From Mesonia mobilis DSM 19841 (lineage in GTDB: Bacteria > Bacteroidota > Bacteroidia > Flavobacteriales > Flavobacteriaceae), in NCBI RefSeq assembly GCF_000423405.1, contig NZ_KE384013.1, positions 353,142-417,141 on the forward strand: a DNA stretch of 64,000 nucleotides. The letters run 5' to 3'. Made by a program: the position numbers and the translations under genes. The notes beneath the pieces were generated by a model. It worked only from the letters and a program-made list of their open reading frames with translations. It was not told the origin of the DNA and searched no databases. Shown piece after piece: positions 43,996-53,673 of the stretch (its first letter is position 1; every line of letters begins with the position of its first letter).

Positions 43996-44028
43996 AAAAA
44001 AACCTCTTGAAGTTCTCAAGAGGTTTTA
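43996..44028 (-). terminator. Terminator of the small lipoprotein gene
   Basis: Hairpin AACCTCTTGA-agt-TCTCAAGAGGTT with a T run on the minus strand (A run at 43996-44002). Confidence 0.8.
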
Positions 44029-44048
44029 ACTATTATAAAAAATGAAGA

Positions 44049-44213
44049 TTAATCTACAGCGTCTTCAACGTCGTCTGCAGCATCTTCCATAGAATCTCCT
44101 ACATCTTCTGCAGCGTCTTCTACTTTATCTCCCGTACTTTTTTCTTCTCTACAACTTGTGAATGTTGTTGCTAAAGTTCCTACTAAAAATAGTGATAAAA
44201 ATAATTTTCTCAT
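44049..44213 (-). CDS. Small acidic lipoprotein, 54 residues
   Basis: Sequence read from the minus strand: MRKLFLSLFLVGTLATTFTSC forms a lipoprotein signal with the lipid-acceptor Cys at 21. The short mature part is acidic with repeated DxxEDAxDD units (DKVEDAAEDVGDSMEDAADD). Similar tiny acidic lipoproteins are frequent in Flavobacteriia, often induced with stress genes. A terminator follows. It is short, but the signal peptide and terminator support it. Confidence 0.8.
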   Translation of the reverse strand: MRKLFLSLFLVGTLATTFTSCREEKSTGDKVEDAAEDVGDSMEDAADDVEDAVD

Positions 44214-44245
44214 AATTCTAATTTTAAATTGATTCGTTAATTAAT

Positions 44246-44404
44246 TTACGGCCTCCTGCCGGTTGCAAGTCTATATAATATTCCGATAATGGCAAGTACT
44301 AGAAGGATGTGTATTAAACTTCCTACCGCTTCACCAAAACCAAAATAACCTATGAGCCATCCTATGATTAGGATTACTACGATAAGCCAAATTAAATCTC
44401 TCAT
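44246..44404 (-). CDS. lmo0937-family small membrane protein, 52 residues
   Basis: Minus-strand frame MRDLIWLIVVILIIGWLIGYFGFGEAV...IHILLVLAIIGILYRLATGRRP. It has two membrane helices with a short loop and the closing IHILLVLA..ILYRL.TGRR, the pattern of lmo0937-like proteins. These are widespread stress-associated inner-membrane mini-proteins of unknown function. It lies 32 bases upstream of the small lipoprotein and may be co-transcribed. Confidence 0.88.
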   Translation of the reverse strand: MRDLIWLIVVILIIGWLIGYFGFGEAVGSLIHILLVLAIIGILYRLATGRRP

Positions 44405-44487
44405 AGTTTTTATTTTTTGTTAGTTGAAGTAAATGTAGAAAATATGCATTTTCGATTGTTGGCGTTTAACTATCAATTAACTAAGAA

Positions 44488-46023
44488 TTAATACTTATTT
44501 GGGTTTTTGAGAATGTCTGCCGCATGCTCTTTATGATTTTTTAAGGTTTCAGGATTCATTTTATTTAATAAACTCATCATCATATTCATACGTTGATTGT
44601 CTTTAAAATGTTCTCGTTTATCGTCTAAGAAATTCCAGTAAAGAGAATTGAAAGGGCAAGCTTCTTCGCCTTCTTTTTTATTTACATTGTAATGGCAATC
44701 TTTGCAATAATTGCTCATTTTATTAATGTAACTTCCGCTAGAAACGTAGGGTTTGGTAGCAACGATACCACCGTCGGCAAACTGACTCATACCACGAGTG
44801 TTGGGCATTTCTACCCATTCGATCGCGTCGATATAGATGCCTAAATACCAAGCGTCGACTTCATCTGGATGAATTTGAGCCAGCAACGCAAAATTCCCCG
44901 TGATCATTAACCGCTGAATGTGATGTGCGTAAGCTTCGTCTAAACTTTGCTTGATCGAATGATGAAGACAGTTCATTTTTGTTTTTGCATTCCAGTAAAA
45001 ATCGGGGAGTTGATGTTGATTGTCAAGCTTGTTACTTCTGCGGTAACCCGGCATTTCTTTCCAATAGATACCGCGCATATATTCACGCCAGCCTAAAATT
45101 TGCCGAACAAAACCTTCTACTTGAGAAATATCGATCTCACTTTTGTTTTCGTGATAAGTATCGACCACTTTTTCGATGACTTCTTGCGGAGAAAGCATTT
45201 TCGAATTCATCGCAAAAGAAAGGCGAGAATGAAATAAGTAGATCTGCTCGGTATGCATTGCATCTTGATAATCGCCAAAATGAATCAACAAATTTTCGCA
45301 AAAATAATTAAGTATTTTTAAGCAATCGGGTCGAGAAGTTGGCCAGTTGAAGTTTTTCTCCTGAATACTTCCCATCGTTTTAATGTCTTGTTGCTTGATT
45401 TGCTCTACAATTTTTGAAACATCTTTTCTGAAGCCTTTTTCGTGCGGAATCTCGGGTTGACCTTTCCATTTTTTGCGATTGCTTTTATCGAAATTCCATT
45501 TACCACCTTCCGGATTTTTTTCATTTTGCATTAAAATAGAATGCTTTTTGCGCATATTGCGGTAAAAATATTCCATCGTCATTTCTTTCTTGCCTTCATA
45601 AAATTGAGCTAGATCGGTTCGAGACGTATAAAAATGTTCGGTGTCGAAAGCTTCTGTTTCAATTTCGAGATTTGAGCAAAAATCTTTGAGTTGTTCATCT
45701 AAACGATATTCATCAGGAAGTTGATATTCAAGCTTTTCAATTTCATATTTATCGATCAATTGCTGAAGATTTTTTAGAAGATCTTGTTTGTTTTCTTCAG
45801 CATCAATTTCATAATAAATTACTTGATGGTCTTTACTTTTTAAATGCTCATAAAAATTACGCATCGATGCAAAAAAGGCAACCACTTTCTGGATATGATG
45901 AACGGTATAATCGGTTTCTTGACGCATTTCTGCCATAAAATAAATGGTGTTTTTATCTGCGGAAGAAAACCAAGAATGTTTGTGATTAAGCTGATCGCCA
46001 AGTAAAAATCGAAGTTTTTTCAT
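44488..46023 (-). CDS. Cryptochrome/photolyase family protein with FeS cluster (bacterial (6-4) photolyase type)
   Basis: 511 residues from ATG 46023 (MKKLRFLLGDQLNHKHSW). The start RFLLGDQLN and end signatures are those of DPRP/FeS-BCP proteins. FAD-domain segments are LGWREYMRGIYW, YAHHIQRLMITGNFALLAQIHPDEV and MPNTRGMSQFADGG. The [4Fe-4S] cysteines are visible as NYCKDCHYN and EEACPFNSLYW plus an earlier MNCLHHS. Agrobacterium PhrB of this class repairs (6-4) photoproducts. Activity here is inferred from family. Confidence 0.92.
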   Translation of the reverse strand: MKKLRFLLGDQLNHKHSWFSSADKNTIYFMAEMRQETDYTVHHIQKVVAFFASMRNFYEHLKSKDHQVIYYEIDAEENKQDLLKNLQQLIDKYEIEKLEYQLPDEYRLDEQLKDFCSNLEIETEAFDTEHFYTSRTDLAQFYEGKKEMTMEYFYRNMRKKHSILMQNEKNPEGGKWNFDKSNRKKWKGQPEIPHEKGFRKDVSKIVEQIKQQDIKTMGSIQEKNFNWPTSRPDCLKILNYFCENLLIHFGDYQDAMHTEQIYLFHSRLSFAMNSKMLSPQEVIEKVVDTYHENKSEIDISQVEGFVRQILGWREYMRGIYWKEMPGYRRSNKLDNQHQLPDFYWNAKTKMNCLHHSIKQSLDEAYAHHIQRLMITGNFALLAQIHPDEVDAWYLGIYIDAIEWVEMPNTRGMSQFADGGIVATKPYVSSGSYINKMSNYCKDCHYNVNKKEGEEACPFNSLYWNFLDDKREHFKDNQRMNMMMSLLNKMNPETLKNHKEHAADILKNPNKY

Positions 46024-46086
46024 AATTTTTATGATTGATTTGTGTAACAAAAGCAGCTTTTGATCTTCATATAATAAATGACTATT

Positions 46087-46263
46087 ATGAAAAAATCTAT
46101 TTACTATTCTTTACTTGTAGTTTGGTTGTTGAGTCTTGCTGTTTGCGCTTTTGTTTTAAAGTTAGAGAAAAACACGTTAATTTATATTTACGTGGCTACT
46201 CAAGGTTTGATGATTAGTTTACACCCAAGTATTTTTAAGAAAAAATCGTGTTCTAAATCTTAG
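46087..46263 (+). CDS. Hypothetical small membrane protein, 58 residues
   Basis: MKKSIYYSLLVVWLLSLAVC begins a first hydrophobic helix, followed by KLEKN and a second helix (TLIYIYVATQGLMISLHP). It is divergent from the photolyase gene and overlaps the 3' end of CRY-DASH by 4 bases. An ATG three codons upstream is possible. No family is recognised. The two-helix pattern and proper spacing make it plausible but not certain. Confidence 0.5.
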   Translation: MKKSIYYSLLVVWLLSLAVCAFVLKLEKNTLIYIYVATQGLMISLHPSIFKKKSCSKS

Positions 46264-47579
46264 AACAGTTCTTTTTGACCACCTAACCAGGTTTGTTGAT
46301 ATTTTTGATCGGGATCGTAGCGTTTTGCCTGCGATTGAATATTAAATTTTCGATCTCGCGGATCGTTACCAACACCGCTATTGTACATCCAATTGCCCCA
46401 ATTGCTGTGTACATCGTAATCGATAAGCATGCTTTCTAGATACGCCGCGCCAATTCGCCAATCTTGTTTTAACTCTTTTGCCCAAAAGCTATTTACGTTT
46501 TGGCGACCGCGATTGCTCATAAACCCGGTGGCGGCAATTTCTTTCATATTCGCATTTACAAAAGGTTCTTCAGTTTCGCCTTTAATCCAGTTTTGTAGAG
46601 TTTCTTCATCTTGATTCCAGTCGAGATTTTTATTTAGAATACCACCAAGTTGAAATATCTTATTACCGTGTTTTAAAGAAATGTATTTAAAATAATCACG
46701 CCAAATCAATTCAAAAATAAGCCAATACGTACTATCGTTTTTCACGACTTGTTTCTCGAACTTTTTTACTTCCCAATAAATTTTTCTAGCTGAAATACTT
46801 CCATTCGCCAACCAAGCTGAAAGTTTAGAGCTATAATCTGATCCTAGAAGTCCGTTGCGGGTTTCTTTATAATGCTGAAGTTGACAAGTATCCCAGAAAT
46901 AATGCTGAATGCGTCGGTCTGCTTCTTCTTCACCTCCGTGAAATGGGAAAGCAGATCGCGAATCTTTTTCAACTTCATCTAAACCTAAATCTTTTAGTTT
47001 TGGTACTTGGGTCGTATGTTCTACTAAATATTCTTCTGGTTGAGGTAGTGGTAAATTTGCCGGAGGTCTTACGTTTACGTGATATTCTGCTTTTTTTCTG
47101 AATTGCGTATAAACTTCAGGAATATTTTTGAAAGACTCGTAAGGAATATCTTCCGGATGAAATAAAAACTGATCGTAGGTTTCGATAAATTCGACTTCCG
47201 GTAAGTGATAATGTACATTTTTTTGAACTTCAACTTCTTCTTGCGTCCATTCTTTTTGAAGAAATAGTTGCTGAAAATGATATTTTTCTGAAAGCTTAGG
47301 GAAAACACTTTCGGGATAGTCGTTAAAAACCAACAAACTAATATTGAGTTTGTCTTTTAAATTTTTCTGAAGGTTTTGGACGGTTTCGATAAGAAATTGT
47401 CCTCGGTATTTTTCAGTTTTTTTAAAGCCGAATTTTGTGGTTTCAAAATGTCTGGGATCAAAACAATAAACCGCTAAAATAGGATGGTTTTCTTTACAGG
47501 CTTTTTCTATAGAATAATTATCAAAAACACGTAAATCGTTTCTGAACCAAATTACATTGTATGTTTGTTTTTCGCGCAT
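46260..47579 (-). CDS. Cryptochrome DASH
   Basis: 439 residues. N-terminal photolyase domain [22 protein letters not shown], with [11 protein letters not shown] domain segments are [23 protein letters not shown] and the DASH-typical [58 protein letters not shown] (seen in parts). CRY-DASH binds FAD and repairs single-stranded CPD or acts as a photoreceptor. Its start overlaps the DUF2256 gene by 28 bases. Confidence 0.95.
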   Translation of the reverse strand: MREKQTYNVIWFRNDLRVFDNYSIEKACKENHPILAVYCFDPRHFETTKFGFKKTEKYRGQFLIETVQNLQKNLKDKLNISLLVFNDYPESVFPKLSEKYHFQQLFLQKEWTQEEVEVQKNVHYHLPEVEFIETYDQFLFHPEDIPYESFKNIPEVYTQFRKKAEYHVNVRPPANLPLPQPEEYLVEHTTQVPKLKDLGLDEVEKDSRSAFPFHGGEEEADRRIQHYFWDTCQLQHYKETRNGLLGSDYSSKLSAWLANGSISARKIYWEVKKFEKQVVKNDSTYWLIFELIWRDYFKYISLKHGNKIFQLGGILNKNLDWNQDEETLQNWIKGETEEPFVNANMKEIAATGFMSNRGRQNVNSFWAKELKQDWRIGAAYLESMLIDYDVHSNWGNWMYNSGVGNDPRDRKFNIQSQAKRYDPDQKYQQTWLGGQKELF

Positions 47580-47689
47580 TTTTTACTGCAATATTTTACA
47601 TTTTCCCAATCGCGTTCCCATTTTTTTCGCCAAGAGAATGGGCGTTGACAAACCGGGCAAATTTTAGTGGGAAGTTCACTTTTCTTCAT
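47552..47689 (-). CDS. DUF2256 mini-protein, 45 residues
   Basis: Minus-strand frame [20 protein letters not shown], then [18 protein letters not shown]. This is the full DUF2256 pattern: CPxCxRPFxWRKKWxxxWxxVxYCSxxC, a four-cysteine zinc-binding module. The family is nearly always next to cryptochrome or photolyase genes. Here it overlaps the CRY-DASH start by 28 bases and the flavin reductase end by 14 bases, implying tight co-translation. The role is unknown. Confidence 0.93.
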   Translation of the reverse strand: MKKSELPTKICPVCQRPFSWRKKWERDWENVKYCSKKCAKNKHTM

Positions 47690-48323
47690 CTAAAATAGAA
47701 TTCACGTCTTTATTGGGCTTGGCGTGATCAAAGCGATCGATTAAGTGTGTTTCTGCATAAGCATCTAGTCCATTTATAGCAACGGTATCTGCTTTTTCTA
47801 AATTTAGCCAGCCGTCTTTTTCTTCAATATGATCATCGAAAAACAAATGTTCAACTTCACCAATAATCATTCTGCATTGGTTCTCTTTAATGTAGTAGTA
47901 ATTCACCAATTTACAGCCAATTTTAATTTTTGCCTCTTTTACAAATGGCGGGTAGAAACCTTGTAGGTATTCTTCTGTTAAATTAGTTTTATCGAATTCT
48001 GAAATTTCACCATCGTATTTTGCAGAAGTATGATGCGCATCTTTTATAATACCTTTATGAATATGGTTTACCGTAAATTCACCGGTAGTAACCAAATTAT
48101 CATAAGTGTTTCTTTCTGTAGAAGTTGGGCGCAAAATAAAACCTAGTAATGGTGGATTACTGCCTAGATGAATTACCGAACTGTAAATAGCCACGTTTGT
48201 AATCTCATCTTTAGATTTGGTCGCAATAAGATTAGCAGACTTGTAGCCGCTTAAACTATTTATGAGGTTAATTCTAAATTGTTTGTCTAAGTCTTCAATA
48301 TGTTTTCTGGTATAGTAGCTCAT
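47676..48323 (-). CDS. Flavin reductase-like (FMN-binding split-barrel) protein
   Basis: 215 residues of the flavin-reductase-like/DIM6-NTAB family: [48 protein letters not shown] and FTVNHIHKG are typical FMN-contact segments (in parts). Members reduce free flavin or bind FMN. It is co-transcribed with DUF2256 and CRY-DASH by overlap, so a supply of reduced flavin to the FAD photolyases is a reasonable inference. Not proven. Confidence 0.88.
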   Translation of the reverse strand: MSYYTRKHIEDLDKQFRINLINSLSGYKSANLIATKSKDEITNVAIYSSVIHLGSNPPLLGFILRPTSTERNTYDNLVTTGEFTVNHIHKGIIKDAHHTSAKYDGEISEFDKTNLTEEYLQGFYPPFVKEAKIKIGCKLVNYYYIKENQCRMIIGEVEHLFFDDHIEEKDGWLNLEKADTVAINGLDAYAETHLIDRFDHAKPNKDVNSILDEEK

Positions 48324-48397
48324 TAGGGAATTTTTTTAAAGGTAAAGTTTGTTTAACTTTTATCAGATAAATATTGAACAAATTTTGATTTGTCATT

Positions 48398-48426
48398 TAA
48401 AAAAGCTGTCAGTTAAGACAGCTTTC
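48398..48426 (-). terminator. Terminator of the 47-residue protein gene
   Basis: Hairpin AAGCTGTC-agttaa-GACAGCTT with a T run on the minus strand, 35 bases past the stop at 48460. Confidence 0.75.
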
Positions 48427-48459
48427 TAATGGTTGATTTTATGTAGGGCTTAAAACCAA

Positions 48460-48603
48460 TTATTCTTTATTTTCTTGTTCTTTAATGGTCGAGTCGTCAA
48501 AATCTACTTTATTCGTATTTTGTTTACGATCTCCAAAATTTCCTAAAACACTCTCGGTATCTTTATGTTTTCTTTTTCTATGATTGTCTTCAATAAATCC
48601 CAT
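48460..48603 (-). CDS. Small hydrophilic protein, 47 residues
   Basis: Minus-strand frame MGFIEDNHRKRKHKDTESVL then GNFGDRKQNTNKVDFDDSTIKEQENKE. Strongly charged, no signal or membrane part, no recognised family. Support comes from the ATG, the clean frame filling the gap between two genes and a terminator just after it. Function unknown. Confidence 0.6.
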   Translation of the reverse strand: MGFIEDNHRKRKHKDTESVLGNFGDRKQNTNKVDFDDSTIKEQENKE

Positions 48604-48681
48604 AACATTAATATTTTTTAATTCATCACTAAATTAGATAAATACCAACTTGTTTTGTATTAAAGACTTAATAAAATCTTG

Positions 48682-49071
48682 TTAAGCGTTTTCTAATTTT
48701 TTGTCTAAAGACTTTACCCAATTCACCGCTTCGAAGAGATTATAAAACTGTAAAACTTTACCTCGGTAAAACATTTTTTCAAACTTGAGGTTAAATATAG
48801 AAGAGCGATGCTTGTGTACCAAAATGTAAGAGCTTAGCGTGTGACCCATTTTAAAAAAATTAAGCCAATCTGCCGGGTTTACATGGTATTTGTGAATTCG
48901 GTGAGAAATGTAGTGTGGCATTGCCATTTTACCGTAAAAGGCTTCCGCTAAATCGATAACGATCAATGCTTTTTTCCAATCATAAAAAACTCCTTCAGCA
49001 ACTTCAGCAATGATATAATTTTCATAGAAATAGAAGTTTCCGAAATAAAGTTGATGCTTCACCAGAGCCAT
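48682..49071 (-). CDS. SpoIIAA/STAS-like small protein
   Basis: 129 residues without signal peptide. It has an alternating beta/alpha pattern: HQLYFGNFYFYENYIIAEV, KKALIVIDLAEAFYGK..MPHYISHRIHKYHV, LSSYILVHKHRSS, KVLQFYNLFEAVNWVKSL. This order of strands and helices, with a central ALIVIDL and a closing AVNWVKSL, resembles the SpoIIAA-like/STAS fold. No active residue is recognised. A role in regulation or lipid binding is only a guess. Confidence 0.65.
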   Translation of the reverse strand: MALVKHQLYFGNFYFYENYIIAEVAEGVFYDWKKALIVIDLAEAFYGKMAMPHYISHRIHKYHVNPADWLNFFKMGHTLSSYILVHKHRSSIFNLKFEKMFYRGKVLQFYNLFEAVNWVKSLDKKLENA

Positions 49072-49229
49072 TTTATATATTTCTTGATCGCTAATAACTC
49101 TAATTTTTGTTTCTAAGTTATTGAATAAAAAATCTCGTTTTATGAAAGAAAAGTTAATAAAACCTCCTAGAGATTAAAATTTCTGCAAATAAAATCTTTT
49201 TTTCTATTTCAAGCAATAGGATGTTAAAT

Positions 49230-49260
49230 AAAAAAAAACCTTCTGATTAAGAAGGTTTTA
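49230..49260 (-). terminator. Terminator of the VWA protein gene
   Basis: Hairpin AACCTTCT-gatt-AAGAAGGTT with a long T run on the minus strand. Confidence 0.8.
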
Positions 49261-49277
49261 GTAGACACAAATATTTT

Positions 49278-50921
49278 TTAGATGGAAGAATTAACCAGCC
49301 GAATAAACTCGGCGCGATAACCTTGTTCATCTTTTCCTTTTCCGGCTTGAGCAAGTTCAATTATATTTTCTTTAGAGATGTTTTTAGCGTATTCAGATTC
49401 TCGAAGTTGCATCCCGAACATAGCAAGTGCAGCACTAAATTTCAAATCTGTAGAAGCATTTTTAAGTTGAATGTCTTCATCTTTGACCACTTTCGTAATA
49501 AGTTTACTTTTATCACCATCTGGTTTTTTATAACGGAATTTTACGGTTAATAGGTCTTCAGAATTTCCTTTTACTTTTTTATCTGAATATTTTAAATCGT
49601 CGATATCTTTTAACCATTCACTTTTTACACCCACCGGAATAATTTCGTAAAGCGCTGTTACGGTGTGACCGCTTCCTAATTCACCGGCATCTTTTTTATC
49701 GTCGTTAAAATCTTCCGCATTCAGTAAACGATTTTCATAACCAATTAAACGGTACGCCTGTACTTTTGCCGGATTAAATTCTACCTGAATTTTTACATCT
49801 TTAGCGATCGTATACAAAGTGCCGCCAAACTCTGTTCCTAAAACGCGTTGCGCTTCTTGCATCGTATCGATATAAGCGTGGTTACCGTTACCTTTATCGG
49901 CTAAAGTTTCCATTTTAGAATCTTGATAATTTCCTGTTCCAAAACCTAAACACGTAAGAAAAACGCCACTTTCTCTTTTTTCAACAATGAGGTCTTCCAT
50001 CGCTTGATCGCTACTTGCGCCTACGTTAAAATCGCCATCGGTGGCTAAGATCACACGGTTATTTCCTTTTTTAATAAAGTTTTCTTCAGCAATTTTATAG
50101 GCGAGTTTTATTCCTTGTCCGCCCGCAGTTGAGCCGCCGGCATTTAAGTTATTTAAAGCTTCTAAGATTTTATTTTTATCAGATGTTGGTTTTAAAGCCA
50201 ATCCTGCTGCACCGGCATAAGTCACGATGCTAATTTTATCTTCATCGCGAAGTTGGTTCACCAATAATTTTAAAGCCGATTTTAAAAGCGGAAGTTTGTT
50301 AGTAGAATTCATTGAACCTGAGACATCGATCAGAAAAACTAAGTTAGAAGGCGGAATGTCGTCTAGCGGAACTTCTTTTCCCTGCAAGCCGATTTTAACG
50401 AGTTTGGTGTCTTTATTCCAAGGCGATTGCGCCACTTCGGTATTGATCGAAAACGGATCTACGCCCGTAGGTTGCGGATAGTCGTAGTCAAAATAATTGA
50501 TGAATTCTTCAATTTTAACGGCGTCTTTTGGGACTTCTTGTCCGTTATTAATCATTCTTCGCACGTTACTGTAACTCGCTTTATCTACATCTATTGAAAA
50601 AGTTGAAAGCGGAGAAGCATTCACCATTTTAAAAGTGTTTTCTTCAATTTCTTGATACGATTCTCGGTTTTCTTGAGGAGCAGGAATTGTATGAATATTA
50701 TTGGAAGTACTTATTGCTTCTGTTTTTCTTTCTAATAAAGATGGTGCTTCAAGAGCTTCTACATCGTTATAATCTAAAGTTTCAACATCTTCTTCTAGAA
50801 TTTGTGGAACTTGATTGGTTTGAGTTTTTTGATCTTTTTGTTGAATAGAATTCTTTATATCTCTATTACAAGAAAATAAGCATAAAGCAATTGCTGCTAA
50901 TAAAATGTTGAAGTTTTTCAT
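49278..50921 (-). CDS. VWA-domain lipoprotein of the YfbK family
   Basis: 547 residues. Lipoprotein signal with Cys18 (ALCLFSC). A charged linker precedes the YfbK N-terminal domain (about 95-185, FSIDVDKASYSNVRRMIN). The VWA domain follows, with MIDAS D199-x-S201-x-S203 (LIDVSGSMNS) and later DGDFNVGASS. A C-terminal DUF3520 region from about 380 completes the family architecture. It is anchored in the envelope and binds divalent metal through MIDAS. The partner is unknown. Confidence 0.9.
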   Translation of the reverse strand: MKNFNILLAAIALCLFSCNRDIKNSIQQKDQKTQTNQVPQILEEDVETLDYNDVEALEAPSLLERKTEAISTSNNIHTIPAPQENRESYQEIEENTFKMVNASPLSTFSIDVDKASYSNVRRMINNGQEVPKDAVKIEEFINYFDYDYPQPTGVDPFSINTEVAQSPWNKDTKLVKIGLQGKEVPLDDIPPSNLVFLIDVSGSMNSTNKLPLLKSALKLLVNQLRDEDKISIVTYAGAAGLALKPTSDKNKILEALNNLNAGGSTAGGQGIKLAYKIAEENFIKKGNNRVILATDGDFNVGASSDQAMEDLIVEKRESGVFLTCLGFGTGNYQDSKMETLADKGNGNHAYIDTMQEAQRVLGTEFGGTLYTIAKDVKIQVEFNPAKVQAYRLIGYENRLLNAEDFNDDKKDAGELGSGHTVTALYEIIPVGVKSEWLKDIDDLKYSDKKVKGNSEDLLTVKFRYKKPDGDKSKLITKVVKDEDIQLKNASTDLKFSAALAMFGMQLRESEYAKNISKENIIELAQAGKGKDEQGYRAEFIRLVNSSI

Positions 50922-51029
50922 AATAAAAGGTTTAAGTTGAAAAAGACATTTACAAACAACTTGCCAAAAAAATCAATAGTTTTACAAAATCACTGTTTTT
51001 CTATAAATAATTTAACCGAAATTTTAAAG

Positions 51030-51569
51030 ATGAGTCAAAAATATGTGGCCTTGTTGCGAGGAATAAATGTAGGCGGAAAGCGAAAATTAAAAATGGCCGA
51101 TTTGCGTGAATCGGTTTTGAAGATTGGTTTTACGCAAGTTTCAACATACATCCAAAGCGGAAATTTGTTTTTTACTGCGGAAGAAAAAAATACTGCAATC
51201 CTTGAAGAAAAATTAGCGCAACATTTATTAGAAGAATATACTTACGACATTCCGGTGATTATTAGAACTTCGGAAGAAATCGAAAAAGTTATTGCTCAAA
51301 ATCCGTTTCCTGAAGCGGAAGATTTTAAGCAATTGCATCTTATTTTTCTCAAAGAAAAACCTTCAGAAACTTCCATTGAAGATTTTGAAAAACTCGAATT
51401 TCCTTCAGAAGAATTTAAAATTGAAGCGCAACATCTTTACGTGAATTATACCGATGGGGTTCGAAATTCAAAACTTTCAACTACGCTTATCGAGAAAAAA
51501 TTAAACACCAAAGCTACCGCTCGAAACTGGAAAACGCTTTTAAAAATAGAAAGTCTTTTAAAAGATTAA
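51030..51569 (+). CDS. DUF1697 family protein
   Basis: 179 residues from ATG 51030 (MSQKYVALLRGINVGGKRKLKMADLR, in parts), the classical DUF1697 start. An upstream in-frame TTG would add 31 unusual residues. Other family features are TYIQSGNLFF and the terminal LNTKATARNWKTLLKI. Function is unknown; length is standard. Its stop overlaps the convergent trpA by 4 bases. Confidence 0.9.
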   Translation: MSQKYVALLRGINVGGKRKLKMADLRESVLKIGFTQVSTYIQSGNLFFTAEEKNTAILEEKLAQHLLEEYTYDIPVIIRTSEEIEKVIAQNPFPEAEDFKQLHLIFLKEKPSETSIEDFEKLEFPSEEFKIEAQHLYVNYTDGVRNSKLSTTLIEKKLNTKATARNWKTLLKIESLLKD

Positions 51570-52336
51570 TTAGACTTCCTAATTTGATCAACAAACGAAT
51601 TAATGTTTTGCGTTCCGTTTTCGGTGAGGTGTTTGATGAAAGCTGAACCAATAATGGCTCCTTTTGCAAATTGAGTCGCTTTTTCGAAAGTTTTGGCATT
51701 GCCAATACCAAACCCAACAATTTGCGGATGCTGAAGTTTCATTTGATCAATTCTTTCAAAATAGGCTTGTTGCGCGTCACCAAAACTATTTTTAGCTCCG
51801 GTTATACTTGCAGAACTCACCATATAAATAAATCCTTCTGAAGCTTCATCGATCTGTCGAATGCGTTTTTCTGAAGTTTGTGGCGTGATCAAAAAGATAT
51901 TTTGTAAACCATATTGCTGAAATATCACTTGATATTCTTCGATATAAACTTCCATTGGAAGATCCGGAATAATAAGTCCGTCGATACCAATTTCAGCGCA
52001 TTTTTTGCAAAACTTTTCAATTCCATATTGTAACATCGGGTTGAAATAGCCCATGATGATTAACGGAATAGAAACTATTTTTCGAATATCTTCGAGTTGC
52101 TCAAAAAGTTTTTCGGTGGTCATACCATTTTTTAAAGCTTTTGTAGAGCTTGCTTGTATCGTTGGGCCGTCGGCTAAGGGATCGCTAAACGGTAAACCGA
52201 TCTCCACCAAATCTACACCCGATTTTTCTAATTGTTCAAGAATAGTTTTAGTGTCATCAAGTTGAGGATAACCGGCTGTAAAATAAATAGAAAGTAATTT
52301 TTTGTTTTCTTGTAATTTATGAGAGATGCGATTCAT
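51566..52336 (-). CDS. trpA: Tryptophan synthase alpha chain
   Basis: 256 residues. Catalytic Glu in VDLVEIGLPFSDPLADGP (with the second acid, Asp, in this stretch) and signature LIIPDLPMEV; phosphate loop GFGIGNAKTF and IIGSAFIKHL. It cleaves indole-3-glycerol phosphate to indole for TrpB. Last gene of the trp operon. It is separated from trpB by a 135-base block of hairpin repeats. Confidence 0.96.
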   Translation of the reverse strand: MNRISHKLQENKKLLSIYFTAGYPQLDDTKTILEQLEKSGVDLVEIGLPFSDPLADGPTIQASSTKALKNGMTTEKLFEQLEDIRKIVSIPLIIMGYFNPMLQYGIEKFCKKCAEIGIDGLIIPDLPMEVYIEEYQVIFQQYGLQNIFLITPQTSEKRIRQIDEASEGFIYMVSSASITGAKNSFGDAQQAYFERIDQMKLQHPQIVGFGIGNAKTFEKATQFAKGAIIGSAFIKHLTENGTQNINSFVDQIRKSN

Positions 52337-52360
52337 TGTGTTTAGTTTTAATATTTTAAA

Positions 52361-52466
52361 GGTTCCTTCCCTTGTAAGGGAAGGTGTATTTCGTTTTAAC
52401 GAAATACGGAAGGGTTAACCACCCTACAAGCAAAGCTTGTTTTCCCTCCTTCAAAAGGAGGGAAGC
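52361..52466. repeat. Chain of palindromic repeats in the trpB-trpA gap
   Basis: In order: CCTTCCCTTgTAAGGGAAGG; TATTTCGTTTTAACGAAATA; AGGGttaaccACCCT; ACAAGCaaaGCTTGT; CCCTCCTTcaaAAGGAGGG. All are hairpins. The first matches the repeats at 38936 and 39484. They fill almost the whole gap and may act as mRNA stabilisers or partial terminators before trpA. Confidence 0.75.
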
Positions 52467-52471
52467 AATTT

Positions 52472-53656
52472 CTATAAATCAAAATATTTCATATAGGTTT
52501 CTAGATCTTTATCGCCACGACCGGAAAGGTTGATTACCACAACGTCATCAGGTTGAAATTTTTTTTGCTTTAAAGCGGCCAACGCGTGTGCACTTTCGAT
52601 AGCGGGAATTATGCCTTCGAGTTTGGTGAGCTCAGCTCCGGCTTGCATCGCTTGATCGTCGGTAACCGACAAAAATTCTGCTCGTTTACTGCTGAATAAA
52701 TGCGCGTGCATCGGCCCGACACCGGGATAATCTAATCCTGCCGAAATTGAATAAGGCTCGGTAATTTGCCCATCTTTGCTTTGCATCAAAAGTGTTTTGC
52801 TTCCGTGAATAATTCCGTTGTTTCCTAGTTGCGAAGTGGCGGCACTTTCTCCGCTATGAATACCTTTTCCCGCAGCTTCTACAGCGATAAGGTTCACATT
52901 TTCTTCATCTAAATAATGATAAAAAGCCCCGGCGGCGTTGCTGCCACCACCAACACAAGCAATAATATGATCGGGTTGGGTTCGTTTCTCTTTTTCTTGC
53001 AATTGTAGTTTTATTTCTTGTGAAATAATGCTTTGCAAACGTGCCACCATATCGGGATAAGGATGCGGACCAACCACCGAACCAATAATGTAATGGGTTT
53101 CTTCGGGATTGTTGATCCAATCTCGAATAGCATCGTTTGTGGCGTCTTTAAGTGTTTTACTTCCTGAAGTTGAAGGGATCACTTCGGCGCCCAACATTTT
53201 CATTCGAGCTACATTGGGTGCTTGTCGTTTCATATCGATTTCTCCCATATACACAAAGCACGGCATTCCCATTAAGGCGCAAACTGTTGCGGTAGCGACA
53301 CCGTGTTGCCCGGCGCCGGTTTCGGCGATAATTCGTTTTTTACCCAAGCGTTTGGCAAGTAGAATCTGCCCGACCGTATTGTTCACTTTGTGTGCTCCGG
53401 TATGGCAAAGATCTTCTCGTTTGAGGTAGATTTTTGTGTTGTATTTTTCGCTTAGTCGATTGGCAAAATAGAGTGGAGTAGGGCGACCTACATAATCTCT
53501 CAATAATTGCTGATATTCTTCTTGAAACGAAGCATCACCTATGATCTTTAGGTATTGCTCTTTTAATTGATCGATATTCGGGTAAAGCATTTCTGGAATA
53601 TACGCGCCGCCGTATTCACCGTAATAGCCTTTTTTGTTGATTTGATGTGTTGTCAT
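52472..53656 (-). CDS. trpB: Tryptophan synthase beta chain
   Basis: 394 residues. PLP-lysine K90 in [14 protein letters not shown]; glycine loop [12 protein letters not shown] for PLP phosphate; catalytic Glu in [13 protein letters not shown]. TrpB1-type length and sequence. It condenses indole with serine. The ATG start lies just after a pair of palindromic repeats that separate it from trpF. Confidence 0.97.
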   Translation of the reverse strand: MTTHQINKKGYYGEYGGAYIPEMLYPNIDQLKEQYLKIIGDASFQEEYQQLLRDYVGRPTPLYFANRLSEKYNTKIYLKREDLCHTGAHKVNNTVGQILLAKRLGKKRIIAETGAGQHGVATATVCALMGMPCFVYMGEIDMKRQAPNVARMKMLGAEVIPSTSGSKTLKDATNDAIRDWINNPEETHYIIGSVVGPHPYPDMVARLQSIISQEIKLQLQEKEKRTQPDHIIACVGGGSNAAGAFYHYLDEENVNLIAVEAAGKGIHSGESAATSQLGNNGIIHGSKTLLMQSKDGQITEPYSISAGLDYPGVGPMHAHLFSSKRAEFLSVTDDQAMQAGAELTKLEGIIPAIESAHALAALKQKKFQPDDVVVINLSGRGDKDLETYMKYFDL

Positions 53657-53673
53657 TTCTTTAAAATTTGTAG

